From: Phycisphaerales bacterium
GTDB taxonomy: Bacteria > Planctomycetota > Phycisphaerae > Phycisphaerales > UBA1924
NCBI GenBank assembly: GCA_020846975.1
Contig: JADLCX010000089.1
Location: 1 to 64,000, forward strand
DNA length: 64,000 nt
Direction of reading: 5' to 3'
Both the position numbers and the translations under genes were made by a program. This document shows, piece by piece, positions 24,945-33,305 of the stretch (position 1 is its first letter; the number at the start of each line of letters is the position of its first letter). Under the pieces are notes generated by a model. That model saw only the letters and a list, made by a program, of their open reading frames with translations. It was not told where the DNA came from and made no database searches.

Positions 24945-25723
24945 ATACCCAACTGCGAAGGTGGACGATCCCGTTGGCCGCGATGCTCGGCGCCTGCACG
25001 GGTGGTCGCGCGCTCGGCCAGAGCCTGATGGAAGACGCCGTCACCAGCACGCCCCCATCTCCGCCGGCGATCGCCAACGGCGCGCTCCCATCCGCCTCCC
25101 CGTCCACGGCCCCCGCCGCGCCCGCGCTGGTCACGGCGCCCGCCTCCGGCTCGGCGGCCGAGAAGCTCCAGTCCATGAGCCTCTTCGCCGTCGTGCCCCC
25201 CAAACCCCGGACCTATCAGAAGCACGACCAGATCGAGATCATCATCAACGAATCGAGCGCGGCCAAACTCAAGCAGAAACTCGACACCGACAAGAGTTAC
25301 GACTTCTCCGCCGAACTCTCGGCCTTCCCGTCTCTCGAAGCGCTGATCGAGGCCCAGCTCCGCAACAACCCCGCCTCGCAACTGCCCGCCAAGGTCGGCG
25401 TGAAATCCGACGACAAGTGGGAGGGCGAGGGCACGATGGAACGAAAAGACACGCTGACGGCACGCGTCAGCGGGCGCGTCGTCGATGTCAAGCCCAACGG
25501 GCTGCTCGTCGTGGAAGCGAAGGAGTCGCGCCAGCAGGATGAGGAAATCTACACGCTGGTGCTGTCGGGAACCTGCCGCAGCGAAGACATCACCAAGAAC
25601 AACACGGTGCAGTCGAGCCAACTCGCCGACCTGACGATCCGCATCGACAACGAGGGCCAGGTCAAGCGGGCCTCGGAGAAGGGCCTGATCCCCCGGTTCT
25701 TCGATTTCTTCTTCAACTTCTGA
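24941..25723 (+). CDS. flgH: Flagellar L-ring protein FlgH
   Basis: 260 residues from ATG 24941, coupled to flgA by the ATGA overlap; the longer open frame upstream is a shadow of flgA. FlgH forms the outer-membrane ring. A signal or lipoprotein-like start (WTIPLAAMLGACTGGRALGQ, with Cys in LGAC) is followed by a Pro/Ala-rich linker (about residues 35-65). The FlgH domain has HDQIEIIINESSAAKLKQK, GEGTMERKDTLTARVSGRV, and ILV-rich PNGLLVVEAKE, plus the final ITKNNTVQSSQLADLTIR. Presence with flgI indicates a diderm envelope. Confidence 0.92.
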   Translation: MNTQLRRWTIPLAAMLGACTGGRALGQSLMEDAVTSTPPSPPAIANGALPSASPSTAPAAPALVTAPASGSAAEKLQSMSLFAVVPPKPRTYQKHDQIEIIINESSAAKLKQKLDTDKSYDFSAELSAFPSLEALIEAQLRNNPASQLPAKVGVKSDDKWEGEGTMERKDTLTARVSGRVVDVKPNGLLVVEAKESRQQDEEIYTLVLSGTCRSEDITKNNTVQSSQLADLTIRIDNEGQVKRASEKGLIPRFFDFFFNF

Positions 25724-25812
25724 CCGCGCTGGCGGTCTCCCATCGCGGCACGCAGGTTGCTCAACTCCGCGTGGAACGTGGATGTCCTCCGCAACAAGGC
25801 AGGAAGCCTCCC

Positions 25813-26979
25813 ATGACTCGCACGCTCACCCTGATCCTTGCGGTCTTTGCGCTCGCTTCGGCGGTTGTTGCGCAGGCACCGGCTCCGGGCGCGCCGGCGG
25901 TCCCTGCTCCGACGGCCCCCGAGCGGCCGCGGCGAGAGAACCCCGCGATCAGCATCCAGGACCTGGTGCGCATCGACGGGCAAGCCTCATCGCTCCTCCG
26001 CGGCGTCGGGATCGTGACCGGCCTGCAGAAAACCGGCGATAGCGCGGCGGAACTCGTGGTGGCACGGCCCCTGGCCAAGATCTACGAGAATGGCGGGCTG
26101 CTGACCGACGATCTCTCCAACCTCGCCAAGGGCAAATCCGCCGCGCTGGTCACGCTCTCGGCCGAGATTCCCGAGACAGGCGGGCGCAAGGGCGACCGCT
26201 TCGATGTCTTCGTGCAGGTCTCGCACAGCGCCAGCAGCCTCAAGAACGGCACGCTGGTCATCAGCCCCATGCTGCACCCGCTGCCGAACCATCCCGATCC
26301 CGTGTACGGGTTCGCCGCCGGGCCCATCATCATCGAGGCCGATTCGCCGACGACCGGGCGGATCCGGAACGGCCTGCACCTCATCAAGGACATCAAGCGT
26401 CGCACGCCGATCACCGACACGTTCGACCTCATCGTCGAGCCGCACTTCCGATCGGTCACGACGACGCGCATGATCGCCAGCGAGATCAACGGGATCACCG
26501 CCGACCTCGAGAACAGCGACGAGAACGCCAACCAGATCGCTACGCCGATCGACGACACCGTGGTGCGGGTGACGATCCCCGAGCACGAACGGGGCACACC
26601 GTCAAACTTCATCGCCAGCGTGCTGACCAAGCGGTTCAGCCCCTCGTTGATGGACCTCCCGGCCCAGGTGATCGTCAACGAGCGCAAGGGCACGATCATC
26701 GTGACCGGCGATGTCGAGATCTCGGCGGTCACGATCGGGAGCGAGCGGCTGGTCATCACGACCACCACGCCCCCGCCGACGCCCACGCCGCTGGACCCGC
26801 TGATCACCACCACCAACTGGGCCGCGGTCGGCACGACGACCACGGGCGCCGAGAGCGCGAGGATCCAGGACCTGCTGGAGGCGTTCAAGCAACTCAACAT
26901 CCCCGTGCTCGAACAGATCGACCTGCTCGCGGAGATCCACAGGACCGGTCGATTGCACGCACGATTCGTCCGGGACTGA
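25813..26979 (+). CDS. flgI: Flagellar P-ring protein FlgI
   Basis: 388 residues from ATG 25813, which has AGGAAG upstream (25801) and directly begins a signal peptide (LTLILAVFALASAVVAQ). A Pro/Ala stretch precedes the FlgI core: ISIQDLVRIDGQASSLLRG with GIVTGLQKTGD, SAALVTLSAEIP and GDRFDVFVQ, and the C-terminal VIVNERKGTIIVTGDVEISAV. The family usually has RIKDI...V.GVRxNxLxGYGLVVGL; here the variant is GVGIVTGLQ. The C-terminus DLLEAFKQLNIPVLEQIDLLAEIHRTGRLHA matches FlgI's final block. Confidence 0.92.
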   Translation: MTRTLTLILAVFALASAVVAQAPAPGAPAVPAPTAPERPRRENPAISIQDLVRIDGQASSLLRGVGIVTGLQKTGDSAAELVVARPLAKIYENGGLLTDDLSNLAKGKSAALVTLSAEIPETGGRKGDRFDVFVQVSHSASSLKNGTLVISPMLHPLPNHPDPVYGFAAGPIIIEADSPTTGRIRNGLHLIKDIKRRTPITDTFDLIVEPHFRSVTTTRMIASEINGITADLENSDENANQIATPIDDTVVRVTIPEHERGTPSNFIASVLTKRFSPSLMDLPAQVIVNERKGTIIVTGDVEISAVTIGSERLVITTTTPPPTPTPLDPLITTTNWAAVGTTTTGAESARIQDLLEAFKQLNIPVLEQIDLLAEIHRTGRLHARFVRD

Positions 26980-27039
26980 GCGGCCGCGGCGGAGCGATGA
27001 CCTGACGGGGGATTGAGACCTGTTCCGATCGGATTCGCC

Positions 27040-27465
27040 ATGACCACCGCGATCCAGAGACAACCCCTGACCACCCCAGCCCTCGACCAGCGGCTGGACT
27101 CCGCGCTGTTTCCCCGCGGTCGGAGCGAGGTCTCCCGCGAGGAGTTCGCGGCGGTGCTCTCGCGTTCTCGCGAGACCGAGCCAAAGACCCCCGAGCAGAG
27201 CGCCCGGTCCGGCGCCGAGCAGTTCGTCGCGATCGCGCTCATCCAGCCATTGCTCAAGCAACTCCGCGACAACAACCACGCCGCCCCGCCGTTCGCGCCC
27301 TCGTCGGCCGAGAAGCAGTTCCAATCTCTCTACGACGGTCAGGTCGCGCAGCGGATCGTCTCGTCCGCACGGTTCCCCCTGGTCGATCGCCTCGCCCGGG
27401 ACCTGCTCAGCCGCGGCCGTCCCGCCGCACAGCCCCGCGTCGCCGCGCCAATCCACCCGAACTGA
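27040..27465 (+). CDS. Rod-binding protein (FlgJ N-terminal domain type)
   Basis: 141 residues from ATG 27040. The middle block SGAEQFVAIALIQPLLKQLRDN and FQSLYDGQVAQRIVSS match the FlgJ rod-binding domain (AxxFExxFLxxLLKxMR; DxxxxxLaxxia). No peptidoglycan-hydrolase domain follows, as in many non-enterobacterial flagellar operons. It lies between flgI and the FlgN-like gene, the expected place for FlgJ. Confidence 0.8.
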   Translation: MTTAIQRQPLTTPALDQRLDSALFPRGRSEVSREEFAAVLSRSRETEPKTPEQSARSGAEQFVAIALIQPLLKQLRDNNHAAPPFAPSSAEKQFQSLYDGQVAQRIVSSARFPLVDRLARDLLSRGRPAAQPRVAAPIHPN

Positions 27466-27518
27466 CTCGCTCTCGCCTGCTTCGTCCGCCCCATCCCCCC
27501 ACTGCCGGAGGCCATGAC

Positions 27519-28157
27519 GTGCCCCCCACCACCACAAACCGACGACCGGCCCAGCCGCCGAGCCGATCGAACGCACGCCCAGCGCACACCGCAACGGCGC
27601 CCGCCGGCGCGGTTCGCGGCGGCGCCGAAGCCCAGCCGTCCGCGCGCACCGTCGCCTCTCTCGACGAGCGGTCTGCCACGCTCGAACAGGTCCTGCGAAG
27701 CCTCATCAACGAGCATGAAGGACTGCTGAAGATCGCGAAAACCCACCGAGCCGCGATCGCGGCCGCCGACCCCCGCGCGATGGCCGATTGCCTGAACGCC
27801 CAGGCCGCGACGGCCGCGCGGGTCGCGGATCTGGAGAGGCAGCGTCAGGCGGCGGTGATCGCGCTGACCGGCGCCGCGCCGGCCCGATCCCGCGTCACGA
27901 TCTCGCAACTCGCGGCGAGCCTGCCGGAAGCGGCGCGGGTACGGCTGCTCGCCGCCGCGGATGGGCTCCGCGAGATCCTCAACCGCCTTCACGGCGAGCA
28001 CACGGCGATCCGCACCGCGGCCGAGACGCTCTCCTCGCACATGGAGGGGCTCATGCGCCAGGTCTGCCGCAAGCTCTCGCACGCGGGCACCTACGCACGA
28101 ACCGGAAACGTGGATGGTCACATCGCGGTCACCACCGCGCTGGATGTTCGAAGCTGA
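27519..28157 (+). CDS. FlgN-like flagellar export chaperone
   Basis: 212 residues from GTG 27519. The first 45 residues are Pro/Ala/Arg-rich and disordered; the rest is helical with ATLEQVLRSLINEHEGLLKIAKTHRAAIAAADP and a long second helix pair, matching the FlgN-type fold (chaperone for FlgK and FlgL). Position just before flgK and flgL supports this strongly. The true start could be inside the disordered part. Confidence 0.75.
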   Translation: MPPTTTNRRPAQPPSRSNARPAHTATAPAGAVRGGAEAQPSARTVASLDERSATLEQVLRSLINEHEGLLKIAKTHRAAIAAADPRAMADCLNAQAATAARVADLERQRQAAVIALTGAAPARSRVTISQLAASLPEAARVRLLAAADGLREILNRLHGEHTAIRTAAETLSSHMEGLMRQVCRKLSHAGTYARTGNVDGHIAVTTALDVRS

Positions 28158-28199
28158 ACGCCGCTGGCGCGGCCACGGAGCCCGCGCACGGAGAAACCC

Positions 28200-29945
28200 A
28201 TGGGACTCAACTCCAGCCTGCAGATCGGACGCACCGCCCTGACCGCCAGCCAGGTCGCGATCCAGGTCACCGGCAACAACTTCGCCAACGCCTCGACTCC
28301 GGGCTACTCGCGGCAGATCATCGGCCTGACGCCGAACCTCGACGCCCGCCAGGGCCCGTACTTCCTCGGGCGCGGCGTCGGTATCCAGGGCATCACACGG
28401 CAGGTCGATTCCGCGCTCCAGGCGCGGCTCTGGAGCGGGCTGTCGCAGGAGAGCTTCGCGTCCACGGTCTCGCAGATGCTCTCGGGCGTGGAGTCCACGC
28501 TCAACGAACTGACCGACAACGACCTCTCCAGCGAGTTCGCGCGGTTCTTCGACGCCTGGAGCCAGCTCGCCAACAGCCCCGATCAGGACGGGCGACGCTC
28601 GATCGTCATCCAGCAGGGACGCACGCTCGCGGCGAGCATGCGCTCGCTCCGCAACGACCTGGGCGAGCAGCGCCGCCAGCTCGACAATCAGTTGCAATCG
28701 ACCGTGCAGGCCGTCGACAACCTGCTCACGCAGATCGCCGACATCAACACCGAGATCGTCAACGCCGAGGGCGGCTCGTCAACGGCCAACGGCCTGCGCG
28801 ACCAGCGAGATGAACTGATCGGGCAGCTCAGCCAGCTCATCGACGTGTCCACGGTCGAACAGCCCAACGGCACCCTGGATGTCCTCGTGGGTTCCACGCC
28901 GGTGGTGCTCGCGGGCGTCTCTCGCGGCGTCGAGCTGCAGCGCCGGACCGTCGACGGCGACCTGCGGGTCTCGGTCAACCTCAAGAGCGACAACACACAG
29001 CTCGATGTCGCCTCGGGAGCGATCGGCGCCCTCCTGGAGCAGCGCACCGACACGATCGACACCACGATCGAACGGCTCGACCAGATCGCCTCGCAGTTGA
29101 TTTTCCAGGTCAACCGAATCCACAGCACCGGCTACCCCAAGAGCGCGTTCACGACGCTGACGGGCACGCAGCGAGCGCCCAGCGCGGACGCTTCCCGCGC
29201 GTTCAACGACCCCGCCAACGAGACGTTCGCGGGGCTCCCGTTCCGCGCGGTCAACGGCGGCTTCCTTGTCACGGTCACGAACAGCGTGACCGGCGCGAGC
29301 GAGACCACCCGCATCGATGTGGACCTTGACGGCCTCGACGCGACCGGCGCGCCGGGGTTCGCGGACGATTCCTCGGTCGCGGCCATCGCCGCCGCGATCG
29401 ATGCCCTCGACAACATCTCGGCCTCGGTCAACGCCGACGGAACGCTCAGCATCGACTCGGACACCGGCTACAACTTCGCGCTCGGCGAGGACAGTTCCGG
29501 CGTGCTCGCTGTGCTCGGCGTGAACAGCTACTTCACCGGGTCCGACGCGGCGGACATCGGCGTCCGACAGACCCTGATCGACAACGCCGGCCTGCTCGCC
29601 GCGGGACAGACCGTCGCCGGCCAGCCCAGCGACAACGGCGCGGCCCTGGCGATCCTCGGCCTCCGCGATCAGACCAACGACGCCCTCGGCGGACGCTCGA
29701 TCACCGGCTCGTGGCTCGACGCCGCGCAGGATGTCGGCACGCGGTCGGCCGCGGCGGCCAATCGCGCCGATGCGACGCGGCTCGTGCGTGAGAGCCTCGA
29801 CGCCCAGCGCGCCGCGGTCAGCGGCGTGAGCATCGACGAAGAGTCCATCAACCTCCTCAACTACCAGCGCCAGTACCAGGGCGCGGCACGCTTCATCTCG
29901 GTCGTTGACGAAATGACGCAAACCCTCTTGTCGCTGGTCAGTTAG
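28200..29945 (+). CDS. flgK: Hook-associated protein 1 FlgK
   Basis: 581 residues. The N-terminal signature is QVAIQVTGNNFANASTPGYS, and the C-terminal block EESINLLNYQRQYQGAARFI is the FlgK end that packs in the hook-filament junction. FLGRGVGIQGITR and GLRDQRDELIGQLSQLIDV in between are typical. The region about 300-460 is a variable surface domain with repeats of VTVTNSVTGASETTRIDVD type, akin to flagellin-IN segments. FlgK joins hook and filament together with FlgL. Confidence 0.93.
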   Translation: MGLNSSLQIGRTALTASQVAIQVTGNNFANASTPGYSRQIIGLTPNLDARQGPYFLGRGVGIQGITRQVDSALQARLWSGLSQESFASTVSQMLSGVESTLNELTDNDLSSEFARFFDAWSQLANSPDQDGRRSIVIQQGRTLAASMRSLRNDLGEQRRQLDNQLQSTVQAVDNLLTQIADINTEIVNAEGGSSTANGLRDQRDELIGQLSQLIDVSTVEQPNGTLDVLVGSTPVVLAGVSRGVELQRRTVDGDLRVSVNLKSDNTQLDVASGAIGALLEQRTDTIDTTIERLDQIASQLIFQVNRIHSTGYPKSAFTTLTGTQRAPSADASRAFNDPANETFAGLPFRAVNGGFLVTVTNSVTGASETTRIDVDLDGLDATGAPGFADDSSVAAIAAAIDALDNISASVNADGTLSIDSDTGYNFALGEDSSGVLAVLGVNSYFTGSDAADIGVRQTLIDNAGLLAAGQTVAGQPSDNGAALAILGLRDQTNDALGGRSITGSWLDAAQDVGTRSAAAANRADATRLVRESLDAQRAAVSGVSIDEESINLLNYQRQYQGAARFISVVDEMTQTLLSLVS

Positions 29946-29994
29946 TTCACCGTTCTCACCCCGAGACCCCCTCACCCCGACACCCTGGCATCCG

Positions 29995-32079
29995 ATGTCT
30001 TCCATCCCCGCCAACCTCTCGCGCGTTCCCAACCTGCTGTCCAGCCAGTTGCTGCTGTCGAACATCACGCGCAGCAGCATCGGGCTGGTCGGCGTGCAGA
30101 ACCAGATGGCGACGGGCCTTGCCGTCAGCCGCTTCAGCGACGACGCGATCAGCGCGTCGGCCATCTCGCTCCTGCAGGACCGGCTTGCCCGCACCGACCA
30201 GCGGCTCTCGAATCTCCAGAACGCACAGGGGTCGCTCGACTACCTGGACAGCGCCATCGGCTCCGCCTCCGAGTTGATCCTTCAGGCCAAGAACATCGCG
30301 TCCGACCAGGTCGGCGTCCCCAACGACGCCACCACGCGCGAGACCCAGGCGGTCGTGATCGACGGCATGATCCGCAGCCTGCTCGAGATCGCCAACCGAG
30401 AGACCAACGGCCTCTATGTCTTCGGCGGATCGACGGCCACGCGCCGCCCGATCGACGAACTCCGCGGCGGCTTCCGCTACGTCGGACGCGGGTCCGGGCT
30501 GTACGCCGATCTGGACCCGTCCGACGACATCCCCATCACCATCGGCGGCGACAACTCGATCGGCGATACGTCCGGACGCCTGCAATCCACCATCGACCTC
30601 AACCCGTGGATCGGCGCGGACACGCGCCTGACCGACCTCCGCGGCGGCCGAGGGCTGGGCGTCGCGACCGGGAACGTCGAGTTCAGTTTCGACGGCGGGC
30701 CCTTCGTCTCCGTTGACCTGACCGATGCCGACACCGTTCAGGATGTCGTCGATCGCCTGACCGCCGCGATCAACCAGTACGAGACCGACAACGGCGTGAC
30801 CATCCTCGGTCCGGGCGGGGTCGCCTACTCGGTCGGCGCACTTGGCTTCGACATTGTGGCGGGGGGCGGAGGCGGGGGCGCGGACCAGCAACTGGTCTTC
30901 CGCGAAGTCGGCAACGGAACGACCGCTCAGGACCTGGGCCTCTCGCAGGGCGCGTTCGAGGCTTCCGTGCCGCAGGGCGCCGACCTCGACCCCGAACTCA
31001 CGCTCCTGACGCCGCTCAACTCACTGCCGGGCCTCACCTACCCGCTCGAGTCCATCCGGTTCCGCTTCAACACGGGTGGCCAGTCGCAGCTCGTCGATGT
31101 TGACCTGTCCTCGGCCGAGACTGTCGATGACCTTCGCAGCATCATCCAGACCGCCGTGCCGGGCGTGCGCGTCGAGATCAACTCCTCCGGCCGCGGGTTG
31201 AGCATCTACAACGAGGTCTCCGGCCCCTCGATGTCGATCGAGGAAGTCCCGGGCGGAGTCGATACGGCCACCGAGCTCGGCATCCGCACCCTCGCGGCCG
31301 AAACCTCCGTTTCCGACTTCAACTCCGGGCGCGGCGTTCGGATCGTGGACGGCCAGGCCGATCCCGTCTCGGGCGCGGTCACATCCGCCTTCAACACCGA
31401 CTTCCGAATCACGCTGGGTAACGGGCAGGCGTTCGACGTCGATCTCCGGCCCCAGGACCTGGTCAACGTGCAGACGGTCATCGACCGGATCAACCAGGAG
31501 TTCACCAGCGCGCTGGCCCTGCCCCCCATCAACACCTCGGCCCCGGCCCTCGCGGCGGGAGACTTCACCGCCGGCCTGACCGACGGCCAGAACGGGATCG
31601 CCTTCACCCAGGCGGTCGCCGGGGGAGCGATCACCGTCGGGAAGCTCAACAACTCGGCCGCGGCCGAGGACCTGGGGCTGCTGGGCGCGAGCTACGACAC
31701 CGCCAGCGCAACTCTGATCGCGCAAGATCGAGCGGCGGTGCGCGTGAACAACCTGTTCACGGCGCTGATCGACCTGCGCGAGTCGCTCAGGAACAACGAC
31801 AGCTCTGGCATAACACTTGCTGGAGAGGCACTGGGCGATGGAGTCGACCGTCTGGCCGCCACCCGCGCCCTGGTCGGTGTCTACGCCAACCGCGTCGATC
31901 GCTCGACGCGGCGACAGGAAGACCTGCAGGTCAACGACGAGAAGGTTCGGTCGCAACTACAGCACCTCGACTTCTCGCAGGCTTCGATCCAGTTCAGCCT
32001 TCTGCGCACGCAGTTGCAGGCCGCGATGGCCAGCGGCGTGCAGGCGCAGAACCTGACACTGCTCGATTTCCTGTCGTAA
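29995..32079 (+). CDS. flgL: Hook-associated protein 3 FlgL, with large insertion
   Basis: 694 residues, more than twice the usual 300-320. The N-terminal D0/D1 helix is present (SQLLLSNITRSSIGLVGVQNQM truncated here: key block NQMATGLAVSRFSDDAI), with NGLYVFGGSTATRRPI near residue 137, a block typical of FlgL. The C-terminus LQHLDFSQASIQFSLLRTQLQAAM closes the helical domain. Between about residues 200 and 580 lies an inserted beta-rich region with several flagellin-IN-like units (VEFSFDGGPFVSVDLTDADTV, RFRFNTGGQSQLVDVDLS). The spacing of 49 bp after flgK supports co-transcription. Confidence 0.88.
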   Translation: MSSIPANLSRVPNLLSSQLLLSNITRSSIGLVGVQNQMATGLAVSRFSDDAISASAISLLQDRLARTDQRLSNLQNAQGSLDYLDSAIGSASELILQAKNIASDQVGVPNDATTRETQAVVIDGMIRSLLEIANRETNGLYVFGGSTATRRPIDELRGGFRYVGRGSGLYADLDPSDDIPITIGGDNSIGDTSGRLQSTIDLNPWIGADTRLTDLRGGRGLGVATGNVEFSFDGGPFVSVDLTDADTVQDVVDRLTAAINQYETDNGVTILGPGGVAYSVGALGFDIVAGGGGGGADQQLVFREVGNGTTAQDLGLSQGAFEASVPQGADLDPELTLLTPLNSLPGLTYPLESIRFRFNTGGQSQLVDVDLSSAETVDDLRSIIQTAVPGVRVEINSSGRGLSIYNEVSGPSMSIEEVPGGVDTATELGIRTLAAETSVSDFNSGRGVRIVDGQADPVSGAVTSAFNTDFRITLGNGQAFDVDLRPQDLVNVQTVIDRINQEFTSALALPPINTSAPALAAGDFTAGLTDGQNGIAFTQAVAGGAITVGKLNNSAAAEDLGLLGASYDTASATLIAQDRAAVRVNNLFTALIDLRESLRNNDSSGITLAGEALGDGVDRLAATRALVGVYANRVDRSTRRQEDLQVNDEKVRSQLQHLDFSQASIQFSLLRTQLQAAMASGVQAQNLTLLDFLS

Positions 32080-32091
32080 CCCGCGATTCAT

Positions 32092-32121
32092 CTCCGGCGC
32101 GTCAATGGCCTCGCGCCGGAG
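32092..32121 (+). promoter_or_regulatory. Hairpin between flgL and fliW
   Basis: CTCCGGCGCG pairs perfectly with CGCGCCGGAG around a 10-base loop, 13 bp after the flgL stop. No T tract follows, so it is either a weak terminator, an mRNA-stabilising 3' end, or a processing site separating flgL from fliW. Confidence 0.5.
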
Positions 32122-32202
32122 TTCAGACAGGATGTCGCCCGGTATTGGAGCCGGGTCGGAACCAGGACGAGTCGTCTCAGGCCAAACACGCGGAGCGTAA
32201 CG

Positions 32203-32664
32203 ATGCAAGTGCGAACGACCAGATTCGGCAACGTCGAGATCGCGGACGACCGCGTGATCACGTTTCCCAAGGGGCTCCTGGGCTTCAGCGAGCAGCGCAG
32301 ATACTGCCTGCTCGAGCCGCAGGAAGACTCGGCGTTCTTCTGGCTCCAGTCGCTTGATGACCCGAACCTGGCGTTCGTGGTCACGGACCCGTCGCTGTTC
32401 GTGCCCGAGTATTCGGTCCCGATCCGGGCCGAGCAGATGGGCGACCTGGGGCTGGCGAAGCTGGAGGATGCTCAGGTCTTCGTCATCGTCAACAAGGTGG
32501 ACAGCACGCTGACCGGCAACCTTCAAGGGCCGGTCGTCGTCAACACGCTGACGCGCACGGGCGAGCAGTTCGTGCTTGCCGAGAAGCGCTGGACAACCCG
32601 CCACACGCTCATCACCCTCGGCAACAGGCAGCAGAACCAGCCGCAGAAGGCCATGTCGGCCTGA
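32203..32664 (+). CDS. fliW: Flagellar assembly factor FliW
   Basis: 153 residues. Typical FliW blocks: MQVRTTRFGNVEIADDRVI, FPKGLLGFSEQRRYCLLE, FFWLQSLDDPNLAFVVTDP, and NLQGPVVVNTLTRTGEQFVL. In Bacillus FliW binds free flagellin and, when unbound, sequesters CsrA so flagellin mRNA can be translated. Here fliW, csrA and two flagellin genes are consecutive, the same functional group. Confidence 0.95.
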   Translation: MQVRTTRFGNVEIADDRVITFPKGLLGFSEQRRYCLLEPQEDSAFFWLQSLDDPNLAFVVTDPSLFVPEYSVPIRAEQMGDLGLAKLEDAQVFVIVNKVDSTLTGNLQGPVVVNTLTRTGEQFVLAEKRWTTRHTLITLGNRQQNQPQKAMSA

Positions 32665-32807
32665 CGCGAACACCACGGAACTACCTCTCCTGCCGCGGCG
32701 TTCCGGGGTCACGGACGACCCCCGAGCCGCACCGACCGCACGGGCCAACACCCCCCCACCCCCGCCCCGCGGCCGCGAACGCCTGAACCGAGGAAGGAGC
32801 CTACCCC

Positions 32808-33176
32808 ATGCTGGTCCTCTCGAGACAGCGAGACGAAACAATCATGATCGGCGACGAGATCGAGATCACCGTCGTCGATATCCGCGGAGACAAGGTGCGG
32901 CTGGGCATCACGGCCCCGACGCGCGTCTCCGTGCACCGCAAAGAGGTCTACGAGGCCATCAAGGCCGAGAATCAGAGGGCCTCGCAGATCAACAACGCCG
33001 ACCTGCCCGCCGTGCGGAGCAATCCCGCCGCGGGCGCGCCGATCGGACCGCAGCGACTGCGGCCGCGCACCGCGCCGGGCGTGATCGGCTCTCCCCCGCC
33101 CGCGCCAACGCGGCTCCGCCCGCCCACGGGCGAGCAGAACCCCGGAACGAGTTTCGGCGGAGCACAGACCGCCTAG
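32808..33176 (+). CDS. csrA: Carbon storage regulator CsrA with long C-terminal tail
   Basis: 122 residues; the first 60 are CsrA (MLVLSRQRDETIMIGDEIEI, VRLGITAPTRVSVHRKEVYEAI), including the RNA-binding Leu4 and the Arg of VSVHR. The remaining 60 residues are a Pro/Arg/Gly-rich tail absent from ordinary 60-75 residue CsrA, likely disordered. AAGGAG lies upstream of the ATG. CsrA represses translation by binding ANGGAN hairpin loops; such a loop is in the leader of the next gene. In Bacillus-type systems the C-terminal extension of CsrA is where FliW binds. Confidence 0.94.
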   Translation: MLVLSRQRDETIMIGDEIEITVVDIRGDKVRLGITAPTRVSVHRKEVYEAIKAENQRASQINNADLPAVRSNPAAGAPIGPQRLRPRTAPGVIGSPPPAPTRLRPPTGEQNPGTSFGGAQTA

Positions 33177-33286
33177 CACGCCGGAACGCACGGAACCCCC
33201 TTCCCTCAACGCCGCGAACGCACGGATCGCCGCGGCCGACCGAACCAGAGCGAACAGACCAACCGCTCACCCAGACGCACAAACCC

Positions 33287-33304
33287 GCAATCACGGAGGA
33301 TTGC
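33287..33304 (+). promoter_or_regulatory. CsrA-binding hairpin over the flagellin Shine-Dalgarno
   Basis: GCAATC (33287-33292) pairs perfectly with GATTGC (33299-33304), leaving hexaloop ACGGAG. This is exactly the A-N-GGA-N loop preferred by CsrA/RsmE. The GGAGG ribosome site overlaps the loop and the flagellin ATG is 2 bp after the stem, so bound CsrA would block initiation. Confidence 0.75.
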
Positions 33305-33305
33305 C

